Assembly: GCF_015689335.1 (NCBI RefSeq)
Contig: NZ_CP065053.1
Coordinates: 1,054,001 to 1,118,000, forward strand
Length of the DNA: 64,000 nucleotides
Reading direction: 5' to 3'
DNA from: Massilia antarctica
GTDB taxonomy: Bacteria; Pseudomonadota; Gammaproteobacteria; Burkholderiales; Burkholderiaceae_D
In this document: positions 26,377 to 35,323 of the stretch, one piece after another
Position numbering within the stretch: the stretch's first letter is position 1
How the letters are laid out: each line of letters begins with the position of its first letter
Notes under the pieces: generated by a model
Database searches by the model: none
The model's input: the letters and a program-made list of their open reading frames with translations, nothing else
Told to the model about the DNA's origin: nothing
Position numbers and translations under genes: made by a program

Positions 26377-29061
26377 TCAGGTTTCAGGTTCGGGGCCGGG
26401 CGGCGGGGTTCCGAGCGGCAGGTTCACTACAAGCGAGGCGCCGCCGATGGGCGACGCGCAAGCCTCGATTTTACCGCCATGCGCCTCGATGATCGCGCGG
26501 CAGATCGCCAGCCCCAGGCCCACGCCCGGTTTCGCCGATTCGCGCTCGCCGCGCGCGAACTTCTCGAACAGGGTCTCGGCCCGTCCCGCGGGGAAGCCCG
26601 GGCCGTCGTCGTCGACGCGCAATTGCAGCCATGCGCCATGAACCGCGCCGGCCACCACGATGGTCGAACCGGGCGGCGTGTACTTGGCGGCGTTCTCCAG
26701 CAGGTTGTACAACACCCGCTCGATCAGTACCGCGTCGAAGCGCACCAGCGGCAGGCCGGGCGCGAGCGCGGTGCGCACCACATGCGCGCGCAGCGGCGCG
26801 GCGCAGGCGCGCAGGGCGCTACCGACCACTTCTTCGAGCGGGTGCCACTGCATGTCGAAGGTGATCTGCCCGCTCTGGATGCGCGCCATCTCCAGCAGGT
26901 TCGCCACCAGGGCGCTCATGCGCAGCGCTTCCTCATGCAGGATGACGGCCATCTCGCGCTGCGGCGCCGCCAGTGCGGGACTGGAGTCGGCCAGCGATTC
27001 AGAAAGGCCCACCAGCAAGGTCAAGGGCGTGCGCAGGTCGTGCGACAGCGCCGCCAGCAGCGAATTGCGCAGGCGTTCGGACTCCATGTTTACCAGCGCA
27101 TCCTGCGCCACCTCGATGTAGTGCACCCGTTCGAGCGCGATGGCGGCCAGCGCGGCGAAGGTGTCGAGCTGGGTGCGCTGTTCGGGAATGAGCATCCAGC
27201 GCTGTTGTTCCGGTGCGATGGCCAGCACGCCGCGCGTGCGCATCGGGGCCACCAGCGGCAGGTAGAACAAGGGACTGGCCGGCAGGGTGCCGCTGCCCAA
27301 GCCCGCGCTTTGCGCGTGGTCGAAGGCCCATTGGGCAATACCGATGTCGGCCGTGGCGCCGGGCGGCGCTTGCAGGCGGCCTTCGGCATCGGGCACCAGC
27401 AGGGTGGCGCCGGCGCGGAAGGTGCGTCCGATGGCGGCGCGGGTGGCGTCCACGATTTGCTCGGTCTGGAGCGCGCCGGAGAGTTCGCGCGCGAATTCGT
27501 ACAGCGCGCGCGAACGCTGCTCGCGGTGCGCCGCCACGCGTGCCTGGAAACGCAAGCCGGCCGTCAGGTGGCCGGTGATCAGGCCGACCGCCAGCATGAC
27601 GCCGAAGGTTATCAGGTACTCCAGGTCGGAGACGGCAAAGTCGAAGCGCGGCGTGACGAAGAAAAAGTCGAAGCACGCCACGGACAGGCAGGTGCACAGC
27701 ACCGACGGTCCGCGCCCGAAGCGCACCGCCACCAGCACCACCACCAGCAGGAGCAGCATGACGATGTTGGCCAGGTCGACGTAGCCGACCAGGGGCGCAA
27801 GCAGCAGCGCGGCAGCCAGGCTGGCCGCGCCCGACCAGGCATAGGCCGCGGCGCGCCGTTTGCCGCTGTCGAAGGCCAGGGTGACGGTGTTCGTTTCCGG
27901 CGCCGCCGCGGCCGGACGCGGCTTGCCGCCGCCGACTTCGATCAGGTCGATATCGGGCGCGATGCCGGCGATGCGGTCGCGGTGCGCGCGCCGCCAGGGC
28001 CAGGATGGGTGCGCGCGCGCCAGCACCAGTTTCGACATATTGTGCTCGCGCGCATAGCCGACGATGGCGTCGGCGATGTCGCGCCCCGCCAGCACCGCCG
28101 TGGTCGCGCCCAGTTCCTGCGCCAGGCGCAAGGTCTTGAGGGTCAGTTCGCGCCGGACCGCCGGATTGCGCTGCAGGGCCGGCGTTTCCACGTACACGGC
28201 ATGCCAGTCGGCGCCCAGCTGGCCCGCCAGGCGCGCGGTGCTGCGCACCACATGCTCGGCATCGGCACGCGGCCCCACGCAGGCCAGCAGCGCGCCGCCG
28301 GTCTTCCAGACCGTGCCGATCGATTGTTCGATGCGGTAGGCGCGCACGTCATCTTCGACCCGGTCGGCGGTACGGCGCAGGGCCAGCTCGCGCAGGGCGA
28401 TCAGGTTCCCTTTGCGGAAAAAATTCTTCGCGGCGCGTTCGGCCTGTTCCGGCCGATACACCTTGCCGCCGCGCAGGCGCGCCAGCAATTCGTCGGCCGG
28501 CAGGTCGACCAGCACCACTTCGTCGGCGCCGTCGAACACGGTGTCGGGCACGGTTTCGGCCACGCGCACGCCAGTGATGCCGCCGACCACGTCGTTCAGG
28601 CTGTCCAGGTGCTGGACGTTGACAGTGGTGAAGACGTCGATGCCGGCCGCAAGCAGCTCTTCCACATCCTGCCAGCGCTTGGGGTGGCGCGAGCCGGGCG
28701 CGTTGGAGTGGGCCAGCTCGTCGACCAGGACCAGGGACGGCGCGGCGGCCAGGGCGGCATCGAGGTCGAACTCGCGCAGCGCCTGGCCGCGATGGGCGAG
28801 CATGGCCGGGGCGAGGAGGTCCAGGCCATCGAGCAGGGCGGCGGTGTCGGGGCGGCCGTGGGTTTCGAGCACGCCGACCAGCACCGCCACGCCCTCGTCC
28901 CGCAGCTTGCGGGCGGCGACCAGCATGGCGCAGGTCTTGCCGACGCCGGCCGAGGCGCCGAAATAGATGCGCAGCTTGCCGCGCGCGGCCTTGCGCTCGT
29001 CGGTCTGGACCTGGGCCAGCAGGGCGTCGGGGTCGGCGCGTTGGGTTTCAGTTGGGGACAT
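26377..29061 (-). CDS. kdpD: KdpD sensor histidine kinase
   Basis: 894 residues: N-terminal KdpD domain with Walker A GASAGVGKT (35-43), a universal-stress-like domain (about 250-380), four membrane helices (about 400-500), GAF-like region, HisKA with H674 (LSHDLRTPLT) and HATPase with GVGLGLAICRAI. Length matches full-size KdpD. It senses low K+ or ionic stress and controls KdpE. It begins 14 bp after kdpC. Confidence 0.96.
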   Translation of the reverse strand: MSPTETQRADPDALLAQVQTDERKAARGKLRIYFGASAGVGKTCAMLVAARKLRDEGVAVLVGVLETHGRPDTAALLDGLDLLAPAMLAHRGQALREFDLDAALAAAPSLVLVDELAHSNAPGSRHPKRWQDVEELLAAGIDVFTTVNVQHLDSLNDVVGGITGVRVAETVPDTVFDGADEVVLVDLPADELLARLRGGKVYRPEQAERAAKNFFRKGNLIALRELALRRTADRVEDDVRAYRIEQSIGTVWKTGGALLACVGPRADAEHVVRSTARLAGQLGADWHAVYVETPALQRNPAVRRELTLKTLRLAQELGATTAVLAGRDIADAIVGYAREHNMSKLVLARAHPSWPWRRAHRDRIAGIAPDIDLIEVGGGKPRPAAAAPETNTVTLAFDSGKRRAAAYAWSGAASLAAALLLAPLVGYVDLANIVMLLLLVVVLVAVRFGRGPSVLCTCLSVACFDFFFVTPRFDFAVSDLEYLITFGVMLAVGLITGHLTAGLRFQARVAAHREQRSRALYEFARELSGALQTEQIVDATRAAIGRTFRAGATLLVPDAEGRLQAPPGATADIGIAQWAFDHAQSAGLGSGTLPASPLFYLPLVAPMRTRGVLAIAPEQQRWMLIPEQRTQLDTFAALAAIALERVHYIEVAQDALVNMESERLRNSLLAALSHDLRTPLTLLVGLSESLADSSPALAAPQREMAVILHEEALRMSALVANLLEMARIQSGQITFDMQWHPLEEVVGSALRACAAPLRAHVVRTALAPGLPLVRFDAVLIERVLYNLLENAAKYTPPGSTIVVAGAVHGAWLQLRVDDDGPGFPAGRAETLFEKFARGERESAKPGVGLGLAICRAIIEAHGGKIEACASPIGGASLVVNLPLGTPPPGPEPET

Positions 29062-29075
29062 GGCCGCCTTTGTCG

Positions 29076-29660
29076 CTAATCCGCCCGAGTATACGCCCTG
29101 TCCAGCGCGAGATTGAGCGCCAGCACATTCACGCGCGCTTCCCCGAACACGCCAAACAGCGGCAAGATCGCCGTTGCCCCGATCAGCGCCTCGACCCGCT
29201 CGCGCGGCAGCGTGCGTGCGCGCGCCACCCTGCCCGCCTGGTAGCGCGCCGCCGCCAGGCTGATCTCCGGATCGAGCCCGCTGGCCGAGGCGGTGACCAG
29301 GTCCACCGGTACCGGCGCCGTGTTGCCCGGATCGGCCGCGCGCAGCGCCGCCACCCTGCCCTGCACCGCCGCCATCAGCGCCGGGTTGAGCGGTCCCTGG
29401 TTCGAGCCGGCACTGGCGATCGCGTTATAGGCCATCGGTGCGGTCGCCGACGGACGTCCCCAAAAATAGCCGGGCGACGCAAACGATTGCCCGATCAGGC
29501 GCGAGCCGACCGTCCGGCCGCCCTGCGTCACCAGGCTGCCGCGCACCTGGTCGGGAAAGGCGGCGTAGCCGATGCCGGTCACCGCCAGCGGATACAGCCC
29601 GCCCACGACCAGGGTCAGCGCGCCGAACAGCATGATGGCGGGGCGAAAAGTGGTTTTCAT
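29076..29660 (-). CDS. kdpC: Potassium-transporting ATPase subunit C
   Basis: 194 residues: one N-terminal membrane helix (about 8-30), then the periplasmic domain with SRLIGQSF, GRPSAT and PVDLVTASASGLDPEIS, all characteristic of KdpC. It joins KdpA and KdpB in the K+ pump. It starts 13 bp after kdpB. Confidence 0.95.
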   Translation of the reverse strand: MKTTFRPAIMLFGALTLVVGGLYPLAVTGIGYAAFPDQVRGSLVTQGGRTVGSRLIGQSFASPGYFWGRPSATAPMAYNAIASAGSNQGPLNPALMAAVQGRVAALRAADPGNTAPVPVDLVTASASGLDPEISLAAARYQAGRVARARTLPRERVEALIGATAILPLFGVFGEARVNVLALNLALDRAYTRAD

Positions 29661-29673
29661 GACGATGTCCTTT

Positions 29674-31776
29674 CTAGACCAGGTGAAGCGCCGACAGCAG
29701 CATGTCGATCAGCTTGATGCCGATGAACGGCAGCACGATGCCGCCCCCACCGTAAATGAGGATGTTCCGGCGCAGCAGGGCCGCCGCGCCGATGGCCCGG
29801 TACGGCACGCCCTTGAGCGCCAGCGGAATCAGGACCACGATGATGAGGGCATTGAAAATTACCGCCGACAGGATGGCCGAATCGGGGCTGGCCAGGCGCA
29901 TCACGTCCAGGCTTTTCAGCTGCGGATACGTGCCCACGAAGGCCGCCGGAATGATCGCAAAATACTTGGCGATATCGTTCGCGATCGAGAACGTGGTGAG
30001 TGAACCGCGCGTCATCAGCATCTGCTTGCCGATTTCGACGATTTCGAGCAGCTTGGTCGGATTCGAATCCAGGTCGACCATGTTGCCGGCCTCCTTGGCG
30101 GCCTGGGTGCCCGAGTTCATGGCCACCGCCACGTCGGCCTGGGCCAGCGCCGGCGCGTCGTTGGTGCCGTCGCCGGTCATCGCCACCAGCCGGCCTTCGG
30201 CCTGGTAGCCGCGAATCAGTTTGAGCTTGTCCTCCGGCGTGGCCTCGGCCAGGAAATCGTCCACCCCCGCTTCGGCGGCAATCGCGGCGGCGGTCAGCCT
30301 GTTGTCGCCGGTGATCATCACGGTCTTGATGCCCATGCGGCGCAGCTCGGCGAAGCGTTCGCGGATGCCGCCCTTGACGATATCCTTCAACTCCACCACG
30401 CCCATCACACGGCCATCGTCGGCCACCACCAGCGGCGTGCTGCCACGGCGCGCCACGTCGTCGACCGTGCGCGCCATCTCGGGCGGATACGCCAGGCCGA
30501 GCGCCTCCACATGCTTTTTCACCGACTCGGCCGCACCCTTGCGCACCTGGCGCGCGCCGGCATCGATGCCGCTCATGCGCGTGTTGGCGCTAAATGGAAT
30601 GAAGCTGGCCTGCAAACTGGCCATGTCGCGTTCGCGGATATCGAAGCGCTGCTTGGCCAGCACCACGATCGAGCGCCCTTCCGGGGTTTCGTCGGCCAGC
30701 GACGCCAGTTGCGCCGCGTCGGCCAGTTCGCGCTCGCTCACGCCCGGCGCGGGGAAGAAACCCGCAGCCTGGCGGTTGCCCAGGGTGATGGTGCCGGTTT
30801 TATCGAGCAGCAGCACGTCAACGTCGCCGGCCGCTTCCACCGCGCGGCCCGAGGTGGCGATCACGTTGGCGCCCATCATGCGGCTCATGCCGGCCACGCC
30901 GATCGACGACAGCAGCGCACCGATGGTGGTCGGGATCAGGCACACCAGCAGCGCGATCAGCACCGTCACGCCGACCGGTTTGCCGGCGCCGGCGGCGGCC
31001 ACGCCGAACAGCGAAAACGGCAACAGGGTCACGGTGACGACCAAAAACACGATACTCAAGGCCACCAGCAGGATGGTGAGGGCGATTTCGTTGGGTGTCT
31101 TCTGGCGCTTGGCGCCTTCGACCATCGAGATCATGCGGTCGAGGAAAGTCTCGCCCGGGTTGGCCGTCACGCGCACCACCAGCCAGTCCGACAGCACGCG
31201 GGTGCCGCCGGTGACGGCCGAAAAATCGCCGCCCGACTCGCGGATGACCGGCGCCGATTCGCCCGTGATGGCGCTTTCATCGACCGACGCCACGCCTTCG
31301 ATGACTTCCCCGTCGATGGGAATCACATCGCCCGCTTCGACCAGGATGGTGTGGCCCTTGCGCAGATCGGCGCCGGGAAGCGGCAGCCAGGTGGTACCGT
31401 ATCTGGGCGTGGCCAATTGCTTGGCGCTGACGCTTTGCTTCAGTCCGCGCAAGGACGCGGCCTGCGCCTTGCTGCGCCCTTCAGCCAGCGCTTCGGCGAA
31501 ATTCGCGAACAGCACGGTGAACCACAGCCAGATGGCAATCGCCAGGGTAAAGCCGCTGCCGCTGTCGCCTTTGCCGGCGACGGCCTGGAAGTACATCAAG
31601 GTGGTGAGGATGCTGCCGACGTAGACGACGAACATGACGGGGCTGCGCAACTGCGTGCGCGGTCCCAGCTTCAGCACGGCGTCGAGGATGGCGGGGCCGA
31701 TCAGCGCCGTATCGAACAAGGTGAGCGTCTTGCGGGTGGTGGCTGCCGGTGGCAGCGGGAGTGCTTGCGACATCAT
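29674..31776 (-). CDS. kdpB: Potassium-transporting P-type ATPase subunit B
   Basis: 700 residues, the catalytic subunit. D325 in [10 protein letters not shown] is the phosphorylation site, TGES lies in the actuator domain, and [15 protein letters not shown] is the hinge. ATG 31776 is followed at once by a second ATG at 31773, which has better spacing to GGAG. It sits in the inner membrane and hydrolyses ATP to drive K+ uptake through KdpA. Confidence 0.97.
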   Translation of the reverse strand: MMSQALPLPPAATTRKTLTLFDTALIGPAILDAVLKLGPRTQLRSPVMFVVYVGSILTTLMYFQAVAGKGDSGSGFTLAIAIWLWFTVLFANFAEALAEGRSKAQAASLRGLKQSVSAKQLATPRYGTTWLPLPGADLRKGHTILVEAGDVIPIDGEVIEGVASVDESAITGESAPVIRESGGDFSAVTGGTRVLSDWLVVRVTANPGETFLDRMISMVEGAKRQKTPNEIALTILLVALSIVFLVVTVTLLPFSLFGVAAAGAGKPVGVTVLIALLVCLIPTTIGALLSSIGVAGMSRMMGANVIATSGRAVEAAGDVDVLLLDKTGTITLGNRQAAGFFPAPGVSERELADAAQLASLADETPEGRSIVVLAKQRFDIRERDMASLQASFIPFSANTRMSGIDAGARQVRKGAAESVKKHVEALGLAYPPEMARTVDDVARRGSTPLVVADDGRVMGVVELKDIVKGGIRERFAELRRMGIKTVMITGDNRLTAAAIAAEAGVDDFLAEATPEDKLKLIRGYQAEGRLVAMTGDGTNDAPALAQADVAVAMNSGTQAAKEAGNMVDLDSNPTKLLEIVEIGKQMLMTRGSLTTFSIANDIAKYFAIIPAAFVGTYPQLKSLDVMRLASPDSAILSAVIFNALIIVVLIPLALKGVPYRAIGAAALLRRNILIYGGGGIVLPFIGIKLIDMLLSALHLV

Positions 31777-31791
31777 GGGCTCCGCGTGAAG

Positions 31792-33573
31792 TTATTTGGT
31801 ATAGAGCTGCAAATGCTCGGCAACGGGGCCGAGCGCCAGCGCCGGGACGTAATTGAGCACGCCGACCAGCATGACCACGCCCACCAGCAGGCCGACGAAG
31901 ACCGGGCCGTGGGTCGGCATGGTGCCGGCATTGGCTTGCAGGCGCGGCTTGGCGGCCAGCGCGCCGGCAATCGCCAGCACCGGTACGATCACGGCAAAGC
32001 GCCCGAACCACATGGCAATTGCCAGCATGGTGTTATAGAACGGCGTATTGGCCGACAAGCCCGCGAAGGCGCTGCCGTTGTTGTTGGCCGCCGAACTGAA
32101 GGCGTACAGGATCTCCGAGAAGCCGTGCGCGCCGGGGTTGGAAATGCCGGCCCGGCCCGCGTCCAGCATCACCGCCAGCGCGGTCCCGCTCAGCACCAGC
32201 AGCGGCGTAACCAGGATCACGATCGCGCTCATTTTCATTTCATAGGCCTGAATTTTCTTGCCCAGGTATTCCGGCGTGCGTCCGATCATCAGCCCGGCGA
32301 TGAACACCGCCATGATGGCGAATACCAGCATTCCGTACAGGCCCGAGCCGACTCCGCCGAACACCACTTCGCCCAGCTGCATGAGCAGCATCGGCACCAT
32401 GCCGCCAATGGGCGTGAATGAATCGTGCATGGCGTTGACGGCGCCGCAGGAGGCGGCGGTGGTCACGGCGGCGAACAGGGACGAGGCGGCGATGCCGAAG
32501 CGCGCTTCCTTGCCTTCCATATTGCCGCCGGCCTGAAAGCTGCCAGCGCCCTGGTCGACGCCCAGCGCCGCCAGTTGCGGGTGCACGGCCTGTTCCGCGC
32601 TCATGAGCACCGCAGCGGCGACCACGAAGATCAGGCTCATGGCAGCCAGCACGGCCCAGCCCTGGCGCGGGTCGCCCACCATGCGCCCGAAGGTAAAGCA
32701 CAGCGCGGCGGGAATGAGGAAAATCGCCAGCATCTGGACAAAGTTCGACAGCGCGGTCGGATTCTCGTAGGGATGGGCGGAGTTGGCGTTGAAGAAGCCG
32801 CCGCCGTTGGTGCCGATCAGCTTGATCGCTTCCTGCGACGCGACCGGCCCCATGGCGATGGTCTGGGTGGTGGCGAGCTTCGCTTCAAGGATCGCCTTGC
32901 CATCGGCGCCGGGCGTGGAGACCGCGTACGCGACCGGATCGAGCAGCTGCACTTCCTGGTAGCTGTTGAAGTTCTGGACCACGCCCTGCCCCATCAGGAA
33001 CACGGCGAACAGCAGCGACAGCGGCAGCAGCACGTACAAGGTGGAGCGCGTGAGATCGGCCCAGAAGTTGCCGATCGATGTAGCCGAGCGCGCACTGAAG
33101 CCGCGGATCAGGGCGAAGGCGACGGCCATGCCGGTGGCGGCGGAAAAGAAATTCTGGCCCGCCAGCGCCACCATCTGGGTCAGGTAGCTCATGGTCTGTT
33201 CGCCGCCGTAGCCCTGCCAGTTGGTGTTGGCGACAAAGCTGACGGCGGTATTGAACGAGGAATCGGGACTGACGTTGGCCAGCGCCTGGGGATTGAGCGG
33301 CAGGAAGGCCTGCAAGCGCTGCGCGCCGTACACGAACAGGGCGCCCAGGCCGTTAAACACCAGCAGCGCGCGCGCATACGATTGCCAGCCCATGCCGGCG
33401 CCGGGCGACACGCCGGCGGCGCGGTACAGCAGCCGTTCGAGCGGCGCCAGCCAGCCGAAGCCGGGTACGGCGCCGCCCTCGGCGACCTTGGCCAACTGGC
33501 GGCCCAGCGGCCAGGCCAGCGCCAGCAGTACGGCCAAAAAGGCGCCCAGCAGCGCCATCGATTGCGTGGTCAT
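31792..33573 (-). CDS. kdpA: Potassium-transporting ATPase subunit A
   Basis: 593 residues with about ten membrane segments and the four selectivity-filter-like loops, among them [13 protein letters not shown] and [15 protein letters not shown]. It forms the K+ channel of the complex. ATG 33573 has GGAGGAT upstream and shares a base with the kdpF stop (TGATG). The frame is open further upstream but overlaps kdpF there. Confidence 0.97.
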   Translation of the reverse strand: MTTQSMALLGAFLAVLLALAWPLGRQLAKVAEGGAVPGFGWLAPLERLLYRAAGVSPGAGMGWQSYARALLVFNGLGALFVYGAQRLQAFLPLNPQALANVSPDSSFNTAVSFVANTNWQGYGGEQTMSYLTQMVALAGQNFFSAATGMAVAFALIRGFSARSATSIGNFWADLTRSTLYVLLPLSLLFAVFLMGQGVVQNFNSYQEVQLLDPVAYAVSTPGADGKAILEAKLATTQTIAMGPVASQEAIKLIGTNGGGFFNANSAHPYENPTALSNFVQMLAIFLIPAALCFTFGRMVGDPRQGWAVLAAMSLIFVVAAAVLMSAEQAVHPQLAALGVDQGAGSFQAGGNMEGKEARFGIAASSLFAAVTTAASCGAVNAMHDSFTPIGGMVPMLLMQLGEVVFGGVGSGLYGMLVFAIMAVFIAGLMIGRTPEYLGKKIQAYEMKMSAIVILVTPLLVLSGTALAVMLDAGRAGISNPGAHGFSEILYAFSSAANNNGSAFAGLSANTPFYNTMLAIAMWFGRFAVIVPVLAIAGALAAKPRLQANAGTMPTHGPVFVGLLVGVVMLVGVLNYVPALALGPVAEHLQLYTK

Positions 33574-33659
33574 CACAGATCCTCCGCGTTCAGCAGCGCA
33601 TGTGCCAGGTAAGCCAGCAGGCCGGCTGCGACAAGCCCGCCGATATAGATGAGGGCCAT
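33573..33659 (-). CDS. kdpF: KdpF small membrane subunit
   Basis: 28 residues, one hydrophobic helix: [20 protein letters not shown] and then ALLNAEDL. KdpF is about 29 residues in E. coli and stabilises the KdpABC complex. Its start overlaps the stop of the upstream small ORF by one base (TAATG), and its stop overlaps kdpA. Confidence 0.9.
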   Translation of the reverse strand: MALIYIGGLVAAGLLAYLAHALLNAEDL

Positions 33660-33751
33660 TATTTTTTCTCCCCCAGTGAGGCGCAGCCGGCCGCGAGAGC
33701 GCAGCTGAGGCCGAAAAAGAGCAGGATCGCTCCAATGAAAATCAAGTCCAT
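33659..33751 (-). CDS. 30-residue membrane protein at the head of the kdp operon
   Basis: [20 protein letters not shown] is followed by [10 protein letters not shown]. It has one hydrophobic helix and two Cys on the distal side. ATG 33751 follows GAGGGTGAT. The one-base stop/start overlap with kdpF shows it is the first cistron of the operon. Similar short ORFs precede kdpF in other betaproteobacteria as far as I recall, but no function has been assigned. The AGC motif is not a convincing lipobox. Confidence 0.75.
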   Translation of the reverse strand: MDLIFIGAILLFFGLSCALAAGCASLGEKK

Positions 33752-33801
33752 ATCACCCTCGAACGAATTGGTTTTGTTATTGATGAGCGTATCGGCAAGC
33801 G

Positions 33802-33818
33802 TCTAAAAACGGTGTAAA
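33802..33818 (-). promoter_or_regulatory. KdpE-box-like site, proximal, kdp promoter
   Basis: Minus strand TTTACACCGTTTTTAGA matches 13 of 17 positions of the E. coli KdpE site TTTATACTTTTTTTACA as I recall it. It lies 51 bp upstream of the first kdp start codon. Confidence 0.55.
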
Positions 33819-33833
33819 GAGTTGCCGCGCAGG

Positions 33834-33850
33834 TGTAAACAAAGCGTAAA
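33834..33850 (-). promoter_or_regulatory. KdpE-box-like site, distal, kdp promoter
   Basis: Minus strand TTTACGCTTTGTTTACA matches 14 of 17 positions of the same site. It lies 32 bp, about three helical turns, from the proximal box, so both would face the same side of the DNA. Confidence 0.65.
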
Positions 33851-33858
33851 CGCCGGCA

Positions 33859-34587
33859 TTAAAAGGTCGTGCCGACGGTCAGCAGCAGCGCGCGTTTGCC
33901 GAGGAATTTGCCGTTCGCCGGCGAGGCGTAGGCGGCTTTGCCGGCGTCGGTGCCGATCGCTGCCAGCGCCACGCTTGCCACGCCGAACTCCTTGGTGATG
34001 CCGATCTTGTAGTCGGTGTAGCTGGCGGCGCCATGGTGGGCCACGCGCTGGCGCCCGGCGTGCAGGTTGAGCACGAGGCCCTTGCCAAGGGCGGGATTGG
34101 CGGCCAGGTCGAGGTAGCCGCTATGTTGGCTGTCGACGTAGCCGAACAGGTTGCTGAGCGCGTGGGAATACTTGACCAGGGCGACGCCGTACCCGAGCTG
34201 GCCGTAGACCTCGGTGGTGTTGGCGTTGGCGAAGCCGGCTATGTGGCCGAGCTTGTTGGATGGGTAGACATAGGTCAGCACGCCGGCGTCGTAAGCGATG
34301 CCGGGCGCCAGTTCGCCGCGCTTGCCGCCATAGAGGTCGAGTTCGACCTTGCCGCCGCCGCCGGCGTCGCCGGTCCAGGTGATGGTCGAGGCCCAGGCGC
34401 CCGCGTACCAGCCGGACGGCTTGTGCACCAGGTCGGCCCCGCCCTGCAACGCCGGCTGGAGGCGGGTTTGCGAGATGCCGCGATAGCGATAGTCGCTGGT
34501 GAGGGCCGCGTTAAGACTGAAGTCGTCCGCGGCCGATGCTGCCTGCGCGGACACCGACAGCAGGGCTGCGAGAATGGCAATCTTCAT
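33859..34587 (-). CDS. TorF-family (Gcw_chp) outer-membrane protein
   Basis: 242 residues: signal peptide (about 1-19, ASA-ADD), then a beta-barrel with the SDYRYRGISQT signature near the N-terminus and a C-terminal Phe (TVGTTF), as in the Gcw_chp/TorF putative porins. ATG 34587 has GAAAGAAG upstream; the open frame before it is not coding. It lies upstream of the kdp operon on the same strand, with its own pair of KdpE-like boxes, so it may be an outer-membrane K+ entry route made under K+ limitation. That role is inference. Confidence 0.85.
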   Translation of the reverse strand: MKIAILAALLSVSAQAASAADDFSLNAALTSDYRYRGISQTRLQPALQGGADLVHKPSGWYAGAWASTITWTGDAGGGGKVELDLYGGKRGELAPGIAYDAGVLTYVYPSNKLGHIAGFANANTTEVYGQLGYGVALVKYSHALSNLFGYVDSQHSGYLDLAANPALGKGLVLNLHAGRQRVAHHGAASYTDYKIGITKEFGVASVALAAIGTDAGKAAYASPANGKFLGKRALLLTVGTTF

Positions 34588-34646
34588 GGTGCTTCTTTCT
34601 TTGCTGTGATGGGAAACGGAGAGACGGCAAATCGTATCGGCCCGGC

Positions 34647-34663
34647 CGTAAAAAATTTCTAAA
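34647..34663 (-). promoter_or_regulatory. KdpE-box-like site, proximal, torF promoter
   Basis: Minus strand TTTAGAAATTTTTTACG matches 13 of 17 positions of the KdpE site. It lies 60 bp upstream of the torF start. Confidence 0.5.
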
Positions 34664-34678
34664 GAGTTAGGGCGCTGC

Positions 34679-34695
34679 CGTAAAAGAAATGTAAA
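34679..34695 (-). promoter_or_regulatory. KdpE-box-like site, distal, torF promoter
   Basis: Minus strand TTTACATTTCTTTTACG matches 13 of 17 positions and is 32 bp from the proximal box, the same spacing as at the kdp promoter. It is also 34 bp from the start of the divergent acetyltransferase gene. Confidence 0.55.
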
Positions 34696-34728
34696 AATGC
34701 ACGCTTCAAGGAAGCCAAGGGAGTAGCG

Positions 34729-35202
34729 GTGGGAAAGCATGAGACGGCGATGATTCGCAACGCGTCGATGGAGGATGTGGCGATGCTGGCGGCGATCGAA
34801 GAAGCGAGCTTCAGCGGCGACCGGGTCAGCCGGCGCAGTTTCCGGCATCTTCTGTCGCAAGGAAATTCGGTGACCCTGATCGACGCGGCGGCGGGCGAGA
34901 TACGTGGCTACCTGACCTTGCTGTTTCGCGCGAATACGACGCGGGCACGGGTGTACACCATTGCCACGGCGGCGGCGTGGAAAGGCCGCGGCGTGGCGGC
35001 GGGACTGGTGCGGGCGGCGGAACAGGCGGCACTGGCACGCGGATGCACGGCGCTGTATCTGGAGATTCGCAAGGATAACGTGGCGTCGATCGGGCTGTTT
35101 ACGAACAATAGCTATCGGGTGTTCGGGGAGTATGAGGAGTATTATGAGGATGGTATGGATGCCTGGCGGATGGAGAAATTGTTTCCCCGGCCAACAGCGT
35201 AG
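34729..35202 (+). CDS. GNAT-family N-acetyltransferase (RimI-like)
   Basis: 157 residues with an acetyl-CoA binding loop (WKGRGVAAGLVRAAEQAA) and RimI-like LYLEIRKDNVASIGLFTNNSY. It transfers acetyl from acetyl-CoA to an amine, possibly a protein N-terminus. The start is GTG 34729, supported by AGGGAG; ATG 34750 is an alternative with poorer spacing. It is divergent from torF. Confidence 0.88.
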   Translation: MGKHETAMIRNASMEDVAMLAAIEEASFSGDRVSRRSFRHLLSQGNSVTLIDAAAGEIRGYLTLLFRANTTRARVYTIATAAAWKGRGVAAGLVRAAEQAALARGCTALYLEIRKDNVASIGLFTNNSYRVFGEYEEYYEDGMDAWRMEKLFPRPTA

Positions 35203-35323
35203 CCCGGCCGGCCCGAGGCGCCTGCGCTCGTGCCCTGATTCGCAAGGTCATTGAATCAAGCTGACAAGGTCGTTAAGACAGCCGCTACCTTTTTGTTCAA
35301 AGCTATTAGAGGTTTCCACGCAC

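Noticed and set aside
26479..29079. 866-codon plus-strand frame opposite kdpD
   Set aside because: Gln/Arg/Ala/His-rich without domains; mirror of the kdpD codons.
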